The translations under genes and the position numbers were made by a program. A stretch of DNA of 64,000 nt, taken from NCBI RefSeq assembly GCF_023256325.1, contig NZ_JAGDXI010000015.1, positions 20,305 through 84,304 on the forward strand, in the 5' to 3' direction. The notes beneath the pieces were generated by a model. It did not search any database and was not told where the DNA came from. It saw only the letters and a program-made list of their open reading frames with translations. Each line of letters starts with the position of its first letter. The first letter of the stretch is position 1. The DNA is from Caldisphaera sp. Lineage in GTDB: Archaea > Thermoproteota > Thermoprotei_A > Sulfolobales > Acidilobaceae. Below, piece after piece: positions 42,553 to 51,064 of the stretch.

Positions 42553-43035
42553 ATGGAATTTCAAGTTTTAGACATACCTGTTCCTGAGGGAACAAACGTA
42601 ATAATAGGCAGAAGCCATTTTATAAAAACAGTTGAAGATCTCTATGAAACCATGGTTACAAGCTGCCCATCAGCGAAATTTGGAATAGCTTTTTGTGAAG
42701 CTTCAGGAAAAAGATTAATAAGATATGAAGGTAATGATAAAGATTTAACAAAACAGGCAATAGAAACCTGCAACATAATTTCCTCAGGTCATGTCTTCGT
42801 TATATATCTAAAAGACTCATGGCCAATAAATGTATTAAACGCAATAAAATCAGTTCAAGAAGTTACGTCAATTTATGTAGCAACTTCAAATCCAGTTAAA
42901 ATAGCGATTGCTGATATGGGTGAAAGTAGATTAGTTTTGGGATTTTCAGATGGGTTCAAGCCTCTAGGAGTAGAAAAAGAAGAGGATAAAAAAGAAAGAA
43001 AAGAATTGCTTAGAAGGTTTGGTTACAAGCTTTAA
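42553..43035 (+). CDS. Adenosine-specific kinase family protein (DUF355)
   Basis: A 160-residue protein of the DUF355 family (COG1839), described as an adenosine-specific kinase from structures with bound nucleoside. Conserved stretches are [35 protein letters not shown] and Y-V-A-T-S-N-P-V-K. There is no classic kinase loop; function in vivo is uncertain. ATG start with a GGTGA SD. It probably begins a short run with the two UPF genes downstream. Confidence 0.87.
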   Translation: MEFQVLDIPVPEGTNVIIGRSHFIKTVEDLYETMVTSCPSAKFGIAFCEASGKRLIRYEGNDKDLTKQAIETCNIISSGHVFVIYLKDSWPINVLNAIKSVQEVTSIYVATSNPVKIAIADMGESRLVLGFSDGFKPLGVEKEEDKKERKELLRRFGYKL

Positions 43036-43103
43036 ATTATTACTGAAAACGATAAAATCTAGAATCTTATTACTTTACTTAGAACATTAATTGGGTACAA
43101 AAA

Positions 43104-43700
43104 ATGAAAAGATTAGCAATTGCTATAACTGGAATGCCTGGAAGCGGAAAAAGTGTTGTAGCAGAAAAGATTGCGGAAAAACTTAATGCTGAACTATTTA
43201 TTATGGGCGATATAGTAAGAGACGAAGCTAGGCGTAGAGGCATAGAATTAACAATTGAAAATATTGAAAATCTAGCAACACAACTAAGGCAAGAATATGG
43301 AAGGAATGCAATTGCTAAACTACTTTTAAAAAGGATTGAAAATAAAAAAGATAAATTCATAGTAATCGATGGTATAAGAGCTATAGAAGAATTGAAAGAA
43401 TTGAAAATAAAAAATAATTTAGATATTTGCCTTGTTTCTATACATGCCTCGCCCTTGACTAGGTTTAACAGATTAAAAAACAGGAAAAGAGAGGGAAAAG
43501 ATATATCATGGGAAGAATTTTCTTTTAGAGATAAAAAAAATTTAGAATATGGTATAGGTAATGTTATAGCTGTATCGGATTTTATAATAATAAATGAAGG
43601 TAGTTTAAAAGAGTTAGAAGATAAAATAAACAAAGTAGTAGAGGTCATAGAAAATGAAGAATGGGAGAATTATTGTAGAGGCGGAGCTGAGGCCTACTGA
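43104..43700 (+). CDS. UPF0200 P-loop kinase-like protein
   Basis: A 198-residue archaeal P-loop NTPase with G-M-P-G-S-G-K-S at residues 10-17, resembling adenylate, shikimate and dephospho-CoA kinases. A further conserved region is F-I-V-I-D-G-I-R-A-I-E-E, and R-F-N-R-L-K-N-R-K is a likely lid. The family is UPF0200, often labelled as dephospho-CoA kinase-like without proof. The ATG is used. The gene ends 47 bases inside the UPF0201 gene, a pairing conserved in many archaea. Confidence 0.9.
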   Translation: MKRLAIAITGMPGSGKSVVAEKIAEKLNAELFIMGDIVRDEARRRGIELTIENIENLATQLRQEYGRNAIAKLLLKRIENKKDKFIVIDGIRAIEELKELKIKNNLDICLVSIHASPLTRFNRLKNRKREGKDISWEEFSFRDKKNLEYGIGNVIAVSDFIIINEGSLKELEDKINKVVEVIENEEWENYCRGGAEAY

Positions 43701-44091
43701 AGATGAAGAAAAGGTAATTAAGGCAATAAACAACGTATTTACATATAAAGATATGGAAATAATAGATCAAGGAGAATATAAAGTTATAAGGTGTTTTTCA
43801 GATTCTTATGATTCTTTAAGAAAGTTTCATGACCTGCTAAGAAAGCAAGCTATATTAGATGCAGCTAGATCTTATTTTTTAAAAAGAATAAGAGGCAATG
43901 TTTTACAAATTCTTTTACACAAACAAGCATTATATCAGGGAAAAATTAGTTTAATTTCATGGGATGAAGAATCCCCATTAGGACCAATAAAAATAACAAT
44001 CGAATCTGATAATATCAATGCAGTTATAGATTGGTTATCTCCTCAAACAGTTAGAGGAAGGCCTTTATGGGAAAGAGATATACCTGAATAA
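43654..44091 (+). CDS. UPF0201 (RNA-binding domain) protein
   Basis: A 145-residue protein of the archaeal UPF0201 family (COG1325). Characteristic stretches are V-E-A-E-L-R-P-T-E-D-E-E-K-V, R-K-Q-A-I-L-D-A-A-R, L-L-H-K-Q-A-L-Y-Q-G-K and S-P-L-G-P-I-K. The fold is L5-like in known structures, suggesting RNA or ribosome binding. It overlaps UPF0200 by 47 bases, so expression is linked. Exact role unknown. Confidence 0.9.
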   Translation: MKNGRIIVEAELRPTEDEEKVIKAINNVFTYKDMEIIDQGEYKVIRCFSDSYDSLRKFHDLLRKQAILDAARSYFLKRIRGNVLQILLHKQALYQGKISLISWDEESPLGPIKITIESDNINAVIDWLSPQTVRGRPLWERDIPE

Positions 44092-44265
44092 TAAAATAGA
44101 TGAGAATTCCTAACTCAGGTTCATTAATTATAAGTTTTATAATAGTATAACTATAATAAAAAAATATTTATAACTACTAAAACAATTTTTATTTAAAGAA
44201 GGTTAAGCGAAATACAATCTTCTAATATTTATAATACATTGTTGGGAATATCTAAAGAATTAAAA

Positions 44266-45168
44266 TTATAGAACAAACCTATATTTAGCTAAATCCCATG
44301 TTAATATAGTATTTTTAAATTCCTCCTTTGCCTGTTTTTCAATTTCAATAGCTTCAAATCCCTCATATCTAGAGCTTATATGAGTTAATATCAATAAAGA
44401 TGCCTTAGATTTTTTTGCTGATAATGCAGCTCCTCTCCCTGTGCTGTGATAAAACTTTTCTGCTTCGCTTTGATGATCATCAGAAAAAGTAGACTCGTGA
44501 ATTATTACATTAGATTCTTTTACACAAGAAACTATATTATCGCAGGGCTTAGTATCCCCTGTATAGCTTATTTTAAAAGGATTAATCCTAATTAACATTC
44601 GATTATCTTCTAATTCAAAGTACTTCTCTATATCGGGTCCTGGATAAATGCCTTGTTTTTTCATTTCTTCGATATTTATTCTTGGCCTTAAATTCCATTC
44701 CAAAGTATAACAGTAAGATTCCCTAGAATGACATGATGGATACCAATATATGTTTAGTCTGTCTCCTTTTTGGTTAAAAATCTCTAGCATGCCATTAGCA
44801 CTTATTTCATAAAGATTTATATTAAAGCCTAGATGATTTCCCTCAACTTCAAGGGCATCTTTAATAAACTTTATTACATCTTTTGGCGCGATGATGTTTA
44901 ATGGTATATTTCTTGTATTTAAATACATAGATTGAAGAAGACCAGGCAATCCATTAATATGGTCTCCATGACCATGAGTTATTGCTATGGTGTTTATTCT
45001 AGTTAAAGGTATATCAGCCTGTCTTAACCTATGTTGGGTTCCTTCTCCAACATCTAAAAGTATTATATTGCCTAGCCAATCCCTTATTGCATAGGATGCA
45101 GTAAATCTATTTTCACCTGGGTATGCCCCACCTGTACCTAGAGTTGTAAGTTCAATCCACCTTGACAT
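44266..45168 (-). CDS. rnz: Ribonuclease Z
   Basis: The tRNA 3'-end endonuclease of the metallo-beta-lactamase fold, here about 300 residues. The metal motif is T-H-G-H-G-D-H-I-N-G-L-P-G-L, followed by a C-H-S motif, a glycine/proline-rich exosite region, S-Y-T-G-D-T-K-P-C and a late H-I-S-S-R. The ATG at 45168, eight bases after GGAGG, is preferred over the in-frame start at 45234. It stands near tRNA-bearing regions but no direct functional partner. Since CCA is not encoded in the tRNA genes seen, its cutting is expected before CCA addition. Confidence 0.95.
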   Translation of the reverse strand: MSRWIELTTLGTGGAYPGENRFTASYAIRDWLGNIILLDVGEGTQHRLRQADIPLTRINTIAITHGHGDHINGLPGLLQSMYLNTRNIPLNIIAPKDVIKFIKDALEVEGNHLGFNINLYEISANGMLEIFNQKGDRLNIYWYPSCHSRESYCYTLEWNLRPRINIEEMKKQGIYPGPDIEKYFELEDNRMLIRINPFKISYTGDTKPCDNIVSCVKESNVIIHESTFSDDHQSEAEKFYHSTGRGAALSAKKSKASLLILTHISSRYEGFEAIEIEKQAKEEFKNTILTWDLAKYRFVL

Positions 45169-45247
45169 GGTTCTAGCCTCCTTTAATTTAGGAGTTAAAT
45201 TCTCATATTTACTTCTATTAAATATGATAGGCAATGATTTTAAAACC

Positions 45248-45862
45248 TTAACTAATATTTTCTTTTTTCTTAATTATAACATCCTTTGCTTTATAATATT
45301 GCTTTTCCCAATCTATCTTAAAGCCTGCGATACCTATTGCTATAAAAACTACAGTTAAAATTATAGCTATATCTGGTTTTGATATGGATAGCAAATATGA
45401 TGCCAAGGTAATTACCTTTAACTCGATATATATTTCAATTATTGTTTTAGAAAATTTTGCAATTAAAGTTATTAAGGCCATTTTAAGCAATGATATTTTC
45501 GCAGCTCCTCCAGCTAAGTATAGATAATCATCAAATGGCAAAACAGGTATAATGGATAAAATGAAAAGTATTAATAAAATATATTTATTCGGTAAGCTTG
45601 ATAACATCTTAACATTTTTATTTTTTAATAAAGGTTTTTTGAACAAGCTTCCAAACAAATAGATAATTATTTTTGATAAAATTGCTCCTAATGAAGCTAA
45701 TATTATTAATTCCCAGAAGTAATTGTAATTAAGCTGAATTATGGCAGTTGCAGTGATTATCGTGTAAGGAGGACCACCAAAAGGAATTGCATTTGATATG
45801 AATGATATCCAAAAAACTAACAATAAATAATAAAAAGCATCATTCATAATCCAACTACTCAC
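45248..45862 (-). CDS. Small membrane protein of the DedA/VTT type
   Basis: A 204-residue membrane protein with five or six hydrophobic helices. Weak signs of the VTT (DedA/TVP38) family are the glycine/proline-rich re-entrant stretch I-P-F-G-G-P-P-Y-T and a second P-V-L-P-F-D-D-Y-L-Y-L-A-G-G-A-A. Members flip phospholipids in bacteria and eukaryotes. The start overlaps the end of aEF-1 beta by eight bases. A nearby ATG six codons in is also possible. Family call is moderate. Confidence 0.7.
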   Translation of the reverse strand: MSSWIMNDAFYYLLLVFWISFISNAIPFGGPPYTIITATAIIQLNYNYFWELIILASLGAILSKIIIYLFGSLFKKPLLKNKNVKMLSSLPNKYILLILFILSIIPVLPFDDYLYLAGGAAKISLLKMALITLIAKFSKTIIEIYIELKVITLASYLLSISKPDIAIILTVVFIAIGIAGFKIDWEKQYYKAKDVIIKKKENIS

Positions 45863-46130
45863 TCAATCTGCTGACTGTTTCAACTTCTACGTCTTCTACC
45901 CCTTCTACTCCTCTAATTAATGATTCGAGATCTTCCGTGCCTCCTTCTGTATTTTCAGGCATAGAAACCAATAGTATTAGAGCTTTTAACCCAAATGCAA
46001 CTGGTTCTTCTTTGCTGTCTATTATTTGATAACCTGTAGGAAGTGATTTTTGTATTTCGTTTTTAAGGCTATCTAGCTTAATATCTAGAGAATTTGGCAT
46101 TACTTTCAACAATACAGCAACTTTTGCCAT
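45855..46130 (-). CDS. ef1b: Elongation factor 1-beta (aEF-1 beta)
   Basis: The guanine-nucleotide exchange factor for aEF-1 alpha, 91 residues, exactly the size of the archaeal protein. The sequence has V-A-V-L-L-K-V-M-P at the N-terminus, V-A-F-G-L-K-A-L-I-L-L-V-S-M-P in the middle and G-V-E-G-V-E-D-V-E-V-E-T-V-S-R at the end. It follows the zinc ribbon gene by ten bases, an order conserved in many archaea. SD GGTGATAT precedes the ATG. Confidence 0.95.
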   Translation of the reverse strand: MAKVAVLLKVMPNSLDIKLDSLKNEIQKSLPTGYQIIDSKEEPVAFGLKALILLVSMPENTEGGTEDLESLIRGVEGVEDVEVETVSRLSE

Positions 46131-46140
46131 ATAATATCAC

Positions 46141-46350
46141 CTAAGGTCCAATAAATCCACAATTTGGACATTTATATTTCATACCTTGCTTTCTACATTT
46201 GCTACATCTCCAAATCAATGCTTTTCCACAGTTAGGACAATAAAATGATACTGCTTTTTCTCTCGGATGAATTATTTTTCCGCAACTAGTACATATTGGA
46301 GGCTGAACTGTATCGAGCATATCCAATCTCTTTATTGCTGTGACTGACAC
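46141..46350 (-). CDS. Zinc-ribbon RNA-binding protein (HVO_2753-like)
   Basis: A small protein of about 69 residues with two zinc ribbons from four CxxC knuckles (C-T-S-C-G-K, C-P-N-C-G-K, C-S-K-C-R-K, C-P-N-C-G-F). This is the COG2888 family, found beside aEF-1 beta in most archaea, and predicted to bind RNA. The start is uncertain: the GTG at 46350 follows GAGGTG at nine bases, while 46362 or an ATG further in are also in frame. Confidence 0.85.
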   Translation of the reverse strand: MSVTAIKRLDMLDTVQPPICTSCGKIIHPREKAVSFYCPNCGKALIWRCSKCRKQGMKYKCPNCGFIGP

Positions 46351-46622
46351 TTCTAATAGCACCTCATTATATTTTGGACACAGAGTTTTAAAATCTTGTT
46401 ATCTTTAAAATCTTCATGCAGTCTAATCTTTTTATTCTCTAACGATGAATTAAAAGATTATTTTTATTTTCTAGTATAAAATAAAATTGTTCAGTAAATA
46501 AGTATAGAAAGAGAAATAACTAAATTAAAGCTCTAAAAATTTTTTAATTTATATCAAACAAGACCTAGGCTTCTTAAATAAACTATTTTAAATATATTAA
46601 TTAAAATTTATTATTGAAAAAA

Positions 46623-48578
46623 TTAAGATGAATCCGAAAGATCATATTTCAAGTTTATTGTACTTTTATTTAATCCTTTTTTAACGAAAATTATTCTAGA
46701 TTTACCTGGAATTTTTTGCATGATCTCATTTTCATTTAACGCAAGCATGTATATTCTTTCCTTATCATTAAACAACTTAGAAAATTCTATTTTTAATTCT
46801 TCTGCAATTTCTTTTTGCCCTTTTTCACCTGGAATAATCTTTGAATATACTATAGATTTTAGCTTGACGTTTTCTTCACTACCAGATATTATAATCGGTA
46901 TTTCCTCTCTAAAGGTAACGCCAATATAAAGTTCAACATTAAAGGGCTTTAAGAAATTCTTTTTACCATATATCATAAATGATCCCTTTGATAAGTATTC
47001 TCCCGAAGGTGGAGACTTTGAAACTTGATTGCCATATACCCAATATACTCCAACGCTCCCCATGCCAGCTTTCCAAGCTTTGCTATATGCAACAGCTATT
47101 ATTGCTGCATCATTTATATCATCTTCCTTAACTTCTTTATTTCCAGTGAATAAAACTACTGATGGAGAACCATGAATGTCTGCATGAATATAAACATCTT
47201 TATCTTTTAAATATTTCTTTACAATACTTTCATTCTGATCAGCATCTTTACCACCAATAGCTAAAAAATCGTTTCTTGTTATAACCCAATGATATTTTTC
47301 GTACCACTCCTTTCTTCTATTTTTTATCAAATTTTTAACTTTTTCTACCTCAATTTTTTCTTCAAGCTCGTTTAACCTTTTCATCATGTCATTAATGGAA
47401 CTGATAGCTTTTTTAGATTTTGATCTAAGTTCTCCTGCTTCCTTATATAACCTAATAATAGTCTTATCTAAACTTTCATTAAAGTATACTTTAATCAGTT
47501 CCCCATTAAAATCAATAATTGCATACTTTTCTTTGTTATCAATTTTTACAACATTTTTACAATTCCCATTATTTTTATTAATGCAATTAACTATTTCTTC
47601 TATAGCTGAATAATTCTGTGCAATTAATTGCGCATCTCTTTCTAATTTTTGTGACTCTTCAATATATTTTGCTGATAAAATTTTATTCTCTTCAATACTG
47701 TGCATTATCTTTGATTTTTCTTCTTCAATTTTAGTATTAACTACTTCAGATATCATGTTAAAGTAATCATCTAAAGCAATATCAAAACTTTCATATTCGA
47801 TCATTCTCCCTCCATTCTCCAAAATGTTTTTTGATATAAATGGTGTTGCTTGCACGGGGTTTTCATTAATAAAATATATGTAACCCTTACCCTCTAAGCT
47901 GTTGTCTATTAATTTTTTTAAATTTATTAAGATTTGTTCTATACTATTCTTGTCAATATTTGATGGATTAGTTTCTTTTGGTATACCTAACAAATAAAGA
48001 ACTTCTTCAGCGACCTCTCCTGGAATATTCAAACCCATGACCAATCCTCTAGCTATATCTTTATATTTAGATATATTACTTATAATTTCCTCTAATTTTA
48101 ATTCCCAGGGCTTTGTCTCAATAATTTTTGGAAAAATGTAATTTACTTTTGTCTTTATTTCTCTATCCTTAAACTTTAGATACTTTGTTGACCCCAGAAT
48201 TTGGTTCTCTTCATTGGTTAAAACTACAACCCCCTTGGGAAGAATCTCAGCAAATAATTTTTCGTTAGAAAAAACGATTTTAACAATTCTATCAAATCCT
48301 ATTTGCTCAACTAAATTAATTTTCTGATTCCTTATATATTTTCTCAACAGCATAGCAAAGGGTTTGCTCACAAATTCGCTAGATGGCCTAACTCTTTTAG
48401 TAAAGTGAATCCTTATTGAAGGTTCTATTAACAGAAAATCACTTATTTTAGTTTTTATTTTTAATAAAACAAATTTTCCCTCATAGTATGCATTGTCTAC
48501 TCTTTGTCCTAAAATTAATTTTCCCGATGTGTTAACCCATGAATAAATATCAAATGAAGACATTGATTTTCTTGCCAT
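46623..48578 (-). CDS. rqcH: NFACT/RqcH ribosome-quality-control protein
   Basis: A 651-residue member of the NEMF/Rqc2/FbpA family that binds stalled large ribosomal subunits and adds C-terminal tails to nascent chains. The order is NFACT-N (R-V-D-N-A-Y-Y-E-G), helix-hairpin segment (I-A-R-G-L-V-M-G-L-N-I-P-G-E-V-A), a long coiled coil (about 290-430) and NFACT-R (D-F-L-A-I-G-G-K-D-A-D-Q-N-E, then H-A-D-I-H-G-S-P-S). The ATG at 48578 with GGGGA fits. It lies 15 bases after a small hypothetical gene on the same strand. Confidence 0.92.
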   Translation of the reverse strand: MARKSMSSFDIYSWVNTSGKLILGQRVDNAYYEGKFVLLKIKTKISDFLLIEPSIRIHFTKRVRPSSEFVSKPFAMLLRKYIRNQKINLVEQIGFDRIVKIVFSNEKLFAEILPKGVVVLTNEENQILGSTKYLKFKDREIKTKVNYIFPKIIETKPWELKLEEIISNISKYKDIARGLVMGLNIPGEVAEEVLYLLGIPKETNPSNIDKNSIEQILINLKKLIDNSLEGKGYIYFINENPVQATPFISKNILENGGRMIEYESFDIALDDYFNMISEVVNTKIEEEKSKIMHSIEENKILSAKYIEESQKLERDAQLIAQNYSAIEEIVNCINKNNGNCKNVVKIDNKEKYAIIDFNGELIKVYFNESLDKTIIRLYKEAGELRSKSKKAISSINDMMKRLNELEEKIEVEKVKNLIKNRRKEWYEKYHWVITRNDFLAIGGKDADQNESIVKKYLKDKDVYIHADIHGSPSVVLFTGNKEVKEDDINDAAIIAVAYSKAWKAGMGSVGVYWVYGNQVSKSPPSGEYLSKGSFMIYGKKNFLKPFNVELYIGVTFREEIPIIISGSEENVKLKSIVYSKIIPGEKGQKEIAEELKIEFSKLFNDKERIYMLALNENEIMQKIPGKSRIIFVKKGLNKSTINLKYDLSDSS

Positions 48579-48593
48579 AATTTTTCCCCATAA

Positions 48594-49007
48594 TTACCAA
48601 GTTCTTTCCGTTTTTCTATCCTTAAATATCCACTTAAATTTATCATAAATAAAGCAATCAATTATAACGTTTTTACCATCTCTAATTATTGAAAGACCAT
48701 CTAATGGATTATCTGGAGGCGAAGGTAATATCTTTGGTTTTGTTATGCCAGAATATATCATTTTTTTACCAACTTTCTTCCACCAATATCTTCCATAATA
48801 TTCATAAATTACTTTATTTTTACCATTTTTTACTTTATATACTTTATGCACGGGTTTTAAATAATAACCTTTTAATGATATATCAGCATTATATATATAA
48901 ATCTTTTCTTTTATTTCATTAAGCAGATTAACTATATCCAAATAGCCATCATAAACTATTATTTTACATTCATGGGGCTCATTCGGCTTTTCCAGATCAT
49001 TCCCCAA
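48594..49007 (-). CDS. Hypothetical protein upstream of rqcH
   Basis: A 137-residue basic protein, rich in Y, K and W, with no family I recognise. It has no membrane helix and two cysteines that are far apart. The sequence reads as alternating beta strands (I-I-V-Y-D-G-Y-L-D-I-V, Y-Y-G-R-Y-W-W-K-K-V-G-K-K-M). The TTG start at 49007 follows GGTGA. It ends 15 bases before rqcH and is probably on the same transcript, so a link with ribosome rescue is conceivable. It is not a fragment as far as can be judged. Confidence 0.7.
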   Translation of the reverse strand: MGNDLEKPNEPHECKIIVYDGYLDIVNLLNEIKEKIYIYNADISLKGYYLKPVHKVYKVKNGKNKVIYEYYGRYWWKKVGKKMIYSGITKPKILPSPPDNPLDGLSIIRDGKNVIIDCFIYDKFKWIFKDRKTERTW

Positions 49008-49095
49008 ATAAGGTCACCTCGTCGCAAGGCATTTCATAGCCCTATTATATAATTCTATTATGCGTATTAAAGTTATACATTGATATAGAGCTATG

Positions 49096-49201
49096 AGCCG
49101 GGGCCGGGATTCGAACCCGGGAATAACGGGTCTCAGCAAACGATGGGCTTGGCCACATTATTACTGCAGCCCGCCGCCTTAGACCGCTCGGCCACCCCGG
49201 C
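49096..49201 (-). tRNA. tRNA-Cys(GCA) with intron
   Basis: Minus strand. Acceptor GCCGGGG/CCCCGGC, D stem GCC/GGC, anticodon stem GCGGG/CCCGT around loop CTGCAG-A (anticodon GCA), T arm CCGGG-TTCGAAT-CCCGG, discriminator T as in other tRNA-Cys. The loop is broken by 32 extra bases after position 37. The long look of the unspliced gene could be mistaken for a type II tRNA-Leu or Ser. Confidence 0.9.
49132..49163 (-). other. tRNA-Cys intron, 37/38
   Basis: A 32-nt intron at the standard position between bases 37 and 38. Flanks fold as a BHB-type site: exon helix GCGGG/CCCGT, 3-nt bulges AGT and AGA, and a central helix CTGC with GCTG in which one of four pairs (T-T) is mismatched, so the structure is a relaxed form. 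Confidence 0.8.
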
Positions 49202-49229
49202 CCATAAATTGAAAGGATTACAAAAATAT

Positions 49230-50255
49230 TTAAATTTCATTTGCAGATCTTACAATTTTTATCTTATTAGCATCAAAGCATAAATACACTTTATTGTTCT
49301 CTTCAAATTTATCTTCAGAAAATATATTAAAAGTTTTATCGTTAACTTTTACAGTATACAAAAAACCACGAGAAGTTAAGCCGACATCTGTTATTTTTCC
49401 TTCAAAACTATAGTCGCAACATCTATTACCACATATTTTTGCATCTTCTGGCCTAAAAACTGCATAAACTTTACCATCATAATTCAGTCCTTTTAAATCA
49501 TGAAAAATATTTTCTAATATTTCAAAAGAATTGGTATCGATCATATTAGAATAACCTAAATATTCAGAAAATTCCAGCGTTTTTGGATTATTGATTATCT
49601 CTACAGGATTACCAGCTTCAATTATCTTACCTTTATACATAAAGAAAAGCTTTGTAGACAATTCAAAAGCATCCTCAATAAAATGGCTTACATGTATTAT
49701 GGTTGTTGTTTTTAATTTGGTAATTTTTTTCAAGATATTTCTCAAATTCTTTTTAACGTTTGGATCTAAGTTGGAAAGAGGTTCATCTAGCAATAAAATT
49801 TTGGGTTCAATAACTAATGCCCTAGCTATTGAAATTAATTGCTGCTGACCCCCACTTAATTCTTTTGGCTTTTTATTCAAAAGATTCTCTATATTTAACA
49901 TAACTGATATGTCTTTAATTCTTTTTTCTCTTTCACTTTTATTCAATTTCATTAATTTGAGGCCATATTCTATATTAGATTTTGCATCCATATTATTAAA
50001 AAGAGAGTAGCTTTGTGTAACATAACCTATTTTCCTTTTTTCTATGGGTAAGTTTGTTATATCTTTTCCATATAATATAATTTTCCCATATAAAGGCCTG
50101 TAAAACCCTAATATTGATCTGAGGAGTGTTGTTTTTCCACTCCCATTGGGACCAGCTATAACATAATATCCGTGTTCCTCTAACTCTAAATTTATTGGCC
50201 CTAATACAAAATTTTTTAGTTTTACAGTTAAATTTTGTATAGTTAGAGCTTCCAA
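49230..50255 (-). CDS. wtpC: Tungstate/molybdate ABC transporter, ATP-binding protein
   Basis: ATPase of an oxyanion importer. About 341 residues: Walker A G-P-N-G-S-G-K-T-T, Q loop T-Q-S-Y-S, signature L-S-G-G-Q-Q-Q, Walker B I-L-L-L-D-E-P-L and switch V-S-H-F. The C-terminal 100 residues form a TOBE-like domain (V-F-R-P-E-D-A-K-I-C) as in ModC/WtpC. It follows the permease by four bases and starts at a TTG with GGAGATAAA. Confidence 0.88.
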   Translation of the reverse strand: MEALTIQNLTVKLKNFVLGPINLELEEHGYYVIAGPNGSGKTTLLRSILGFYRPLYGKIILYGKDITNLPIEKRKIGYVTQSYSLFNNMDAKSNIEYGLKLMKLNKSEREKRIKDISVMLNIENLLNKKPKELSGGQQQLISIARALVIEPKILLLDEPLSNLDPNVKKNLRNILKKITKLKTTTIIHVSHFIEDAFELSTKLFFMYKGKIIEAGNPVEIINNPKTLEFSEYLGYSNMIDTNSFEILENIFHDLKGLNYDGKVYAVFRPEDAKICGNRCCDYSFEGKITDVGLTSRGFLYTVKVNDKTFNIFSEDKFEENNKVYLCFDANKIKIVRSANEI

Positions 50256-50259
50256 CTCT

Positions 50260-51054
50260 TTATCTCCTCAAGTTTAGGAACAATCTGAATAAGATAAATA
50301 TGCCAATTACTATTACTAATAATGCAGCAGAAAACTTAACTGCATCTATCAGTCCTAAACCTACATAACTCTCATAGATATATACGGATGATGGATAAAC
50401 AGTTGTTTTTCCAAATAAAACATAATATGCTACAATAAATAAAGCCCCTGCCTCGGATGTTGCTCTGGCCCATGTCAAAAGAGCACCATTAGCAACAGAC
50501 TTCCATATATTTGGCAGAATGACATTAAAGAAAGTCCTCATTTGTGATGCCCCTAAACTCCTAGATATTAGTTCCATTTCGGGATCTATCATTTTTATTG
50601 AAGATTCTATAATTCTAATTGTGTATGTTGAAGAAAGATAAGAAACGGCAAGAGTTGCTCCTAATATTGTATCTATAACGTTAATTCCAAACCTATGTAA
50701 GAAAGGCCCTAAACCATATTGAGAAGAGAATGCCAATACTATCATTATTCCTACTACCACATGGGGTATTACTATCGGTATATCTATAATGGTCTCTATT
50801 ACGCTCTTAAATTTAAATTCATATCTAGCTATTATATAGCCTAGTGGTAAACCAAATATTACTGCGAAGATTGCGGCTGTAGTAGATATAATCAAAGTAA
50901 CATAGACCGCAGCCAGAAATGATTCATTTTTTAATGATGATATAATGCCTTTGCTACCTACTAATAGGAGAACAGTTATTGGATAAACAAAAAATATTAA
51001 AAATATTAAAGAAAAAATTAGAGAAAAAATAAAAAATATTTGTACCCTCTTCAA
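50260..51054 (-). CDS. wtpB: Tungstate/molybdate ABC transporter, permease
   Basis: A 264-residue permease with about six hydrophobic helices and the cytoplasmic EAA-type loop (S-R-S-L-G-A-S-Q-M-R-T-F-F and T-S-E-A-G-A-L) that contacts the ATPase. The family is the binding-protein-dependent inner membrane component close to ModB/WtpB. Reading order wtpA-wtpB-wtpC on the minus strand, with short spacers of 10 and 4 bases, makes one operon. Start is a TTG. Confidence 0.88.
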   Translation of the reverse strand: MKRVQIFFIFSLIFSLIFLIFFVYPITVLLLVGSKGIISSLKNESFLAAVYVTLIISTTAAIFAVIFGLPLGYIIARYEFKFKSVIETIIDIPIVIPHVVVGIMIVLAFSSQYGLGPFLHRFGINVIDTILGATLAVSYLSSTYTIRIIESSIKMIDPEMELISRSLGASQMRTFFNVILPNIWKSVANGALLTWARATSEAGALFIVAYYVLFGKTTVYPSSVYIYESYVGLGLIDAVKFSAALLVIVIGIFILFRLFLNLRR

Positions 51055-51064
51055 AATTTTTCAC

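Noticed and set aside
49096-49201. Type II tRNA (Leu or Ser) with a long variable arm
   Set aside because: The extra bases interrupt the anticodon loop and, once removed, leave a normal short variable loop and anticodon GCA for Cys.
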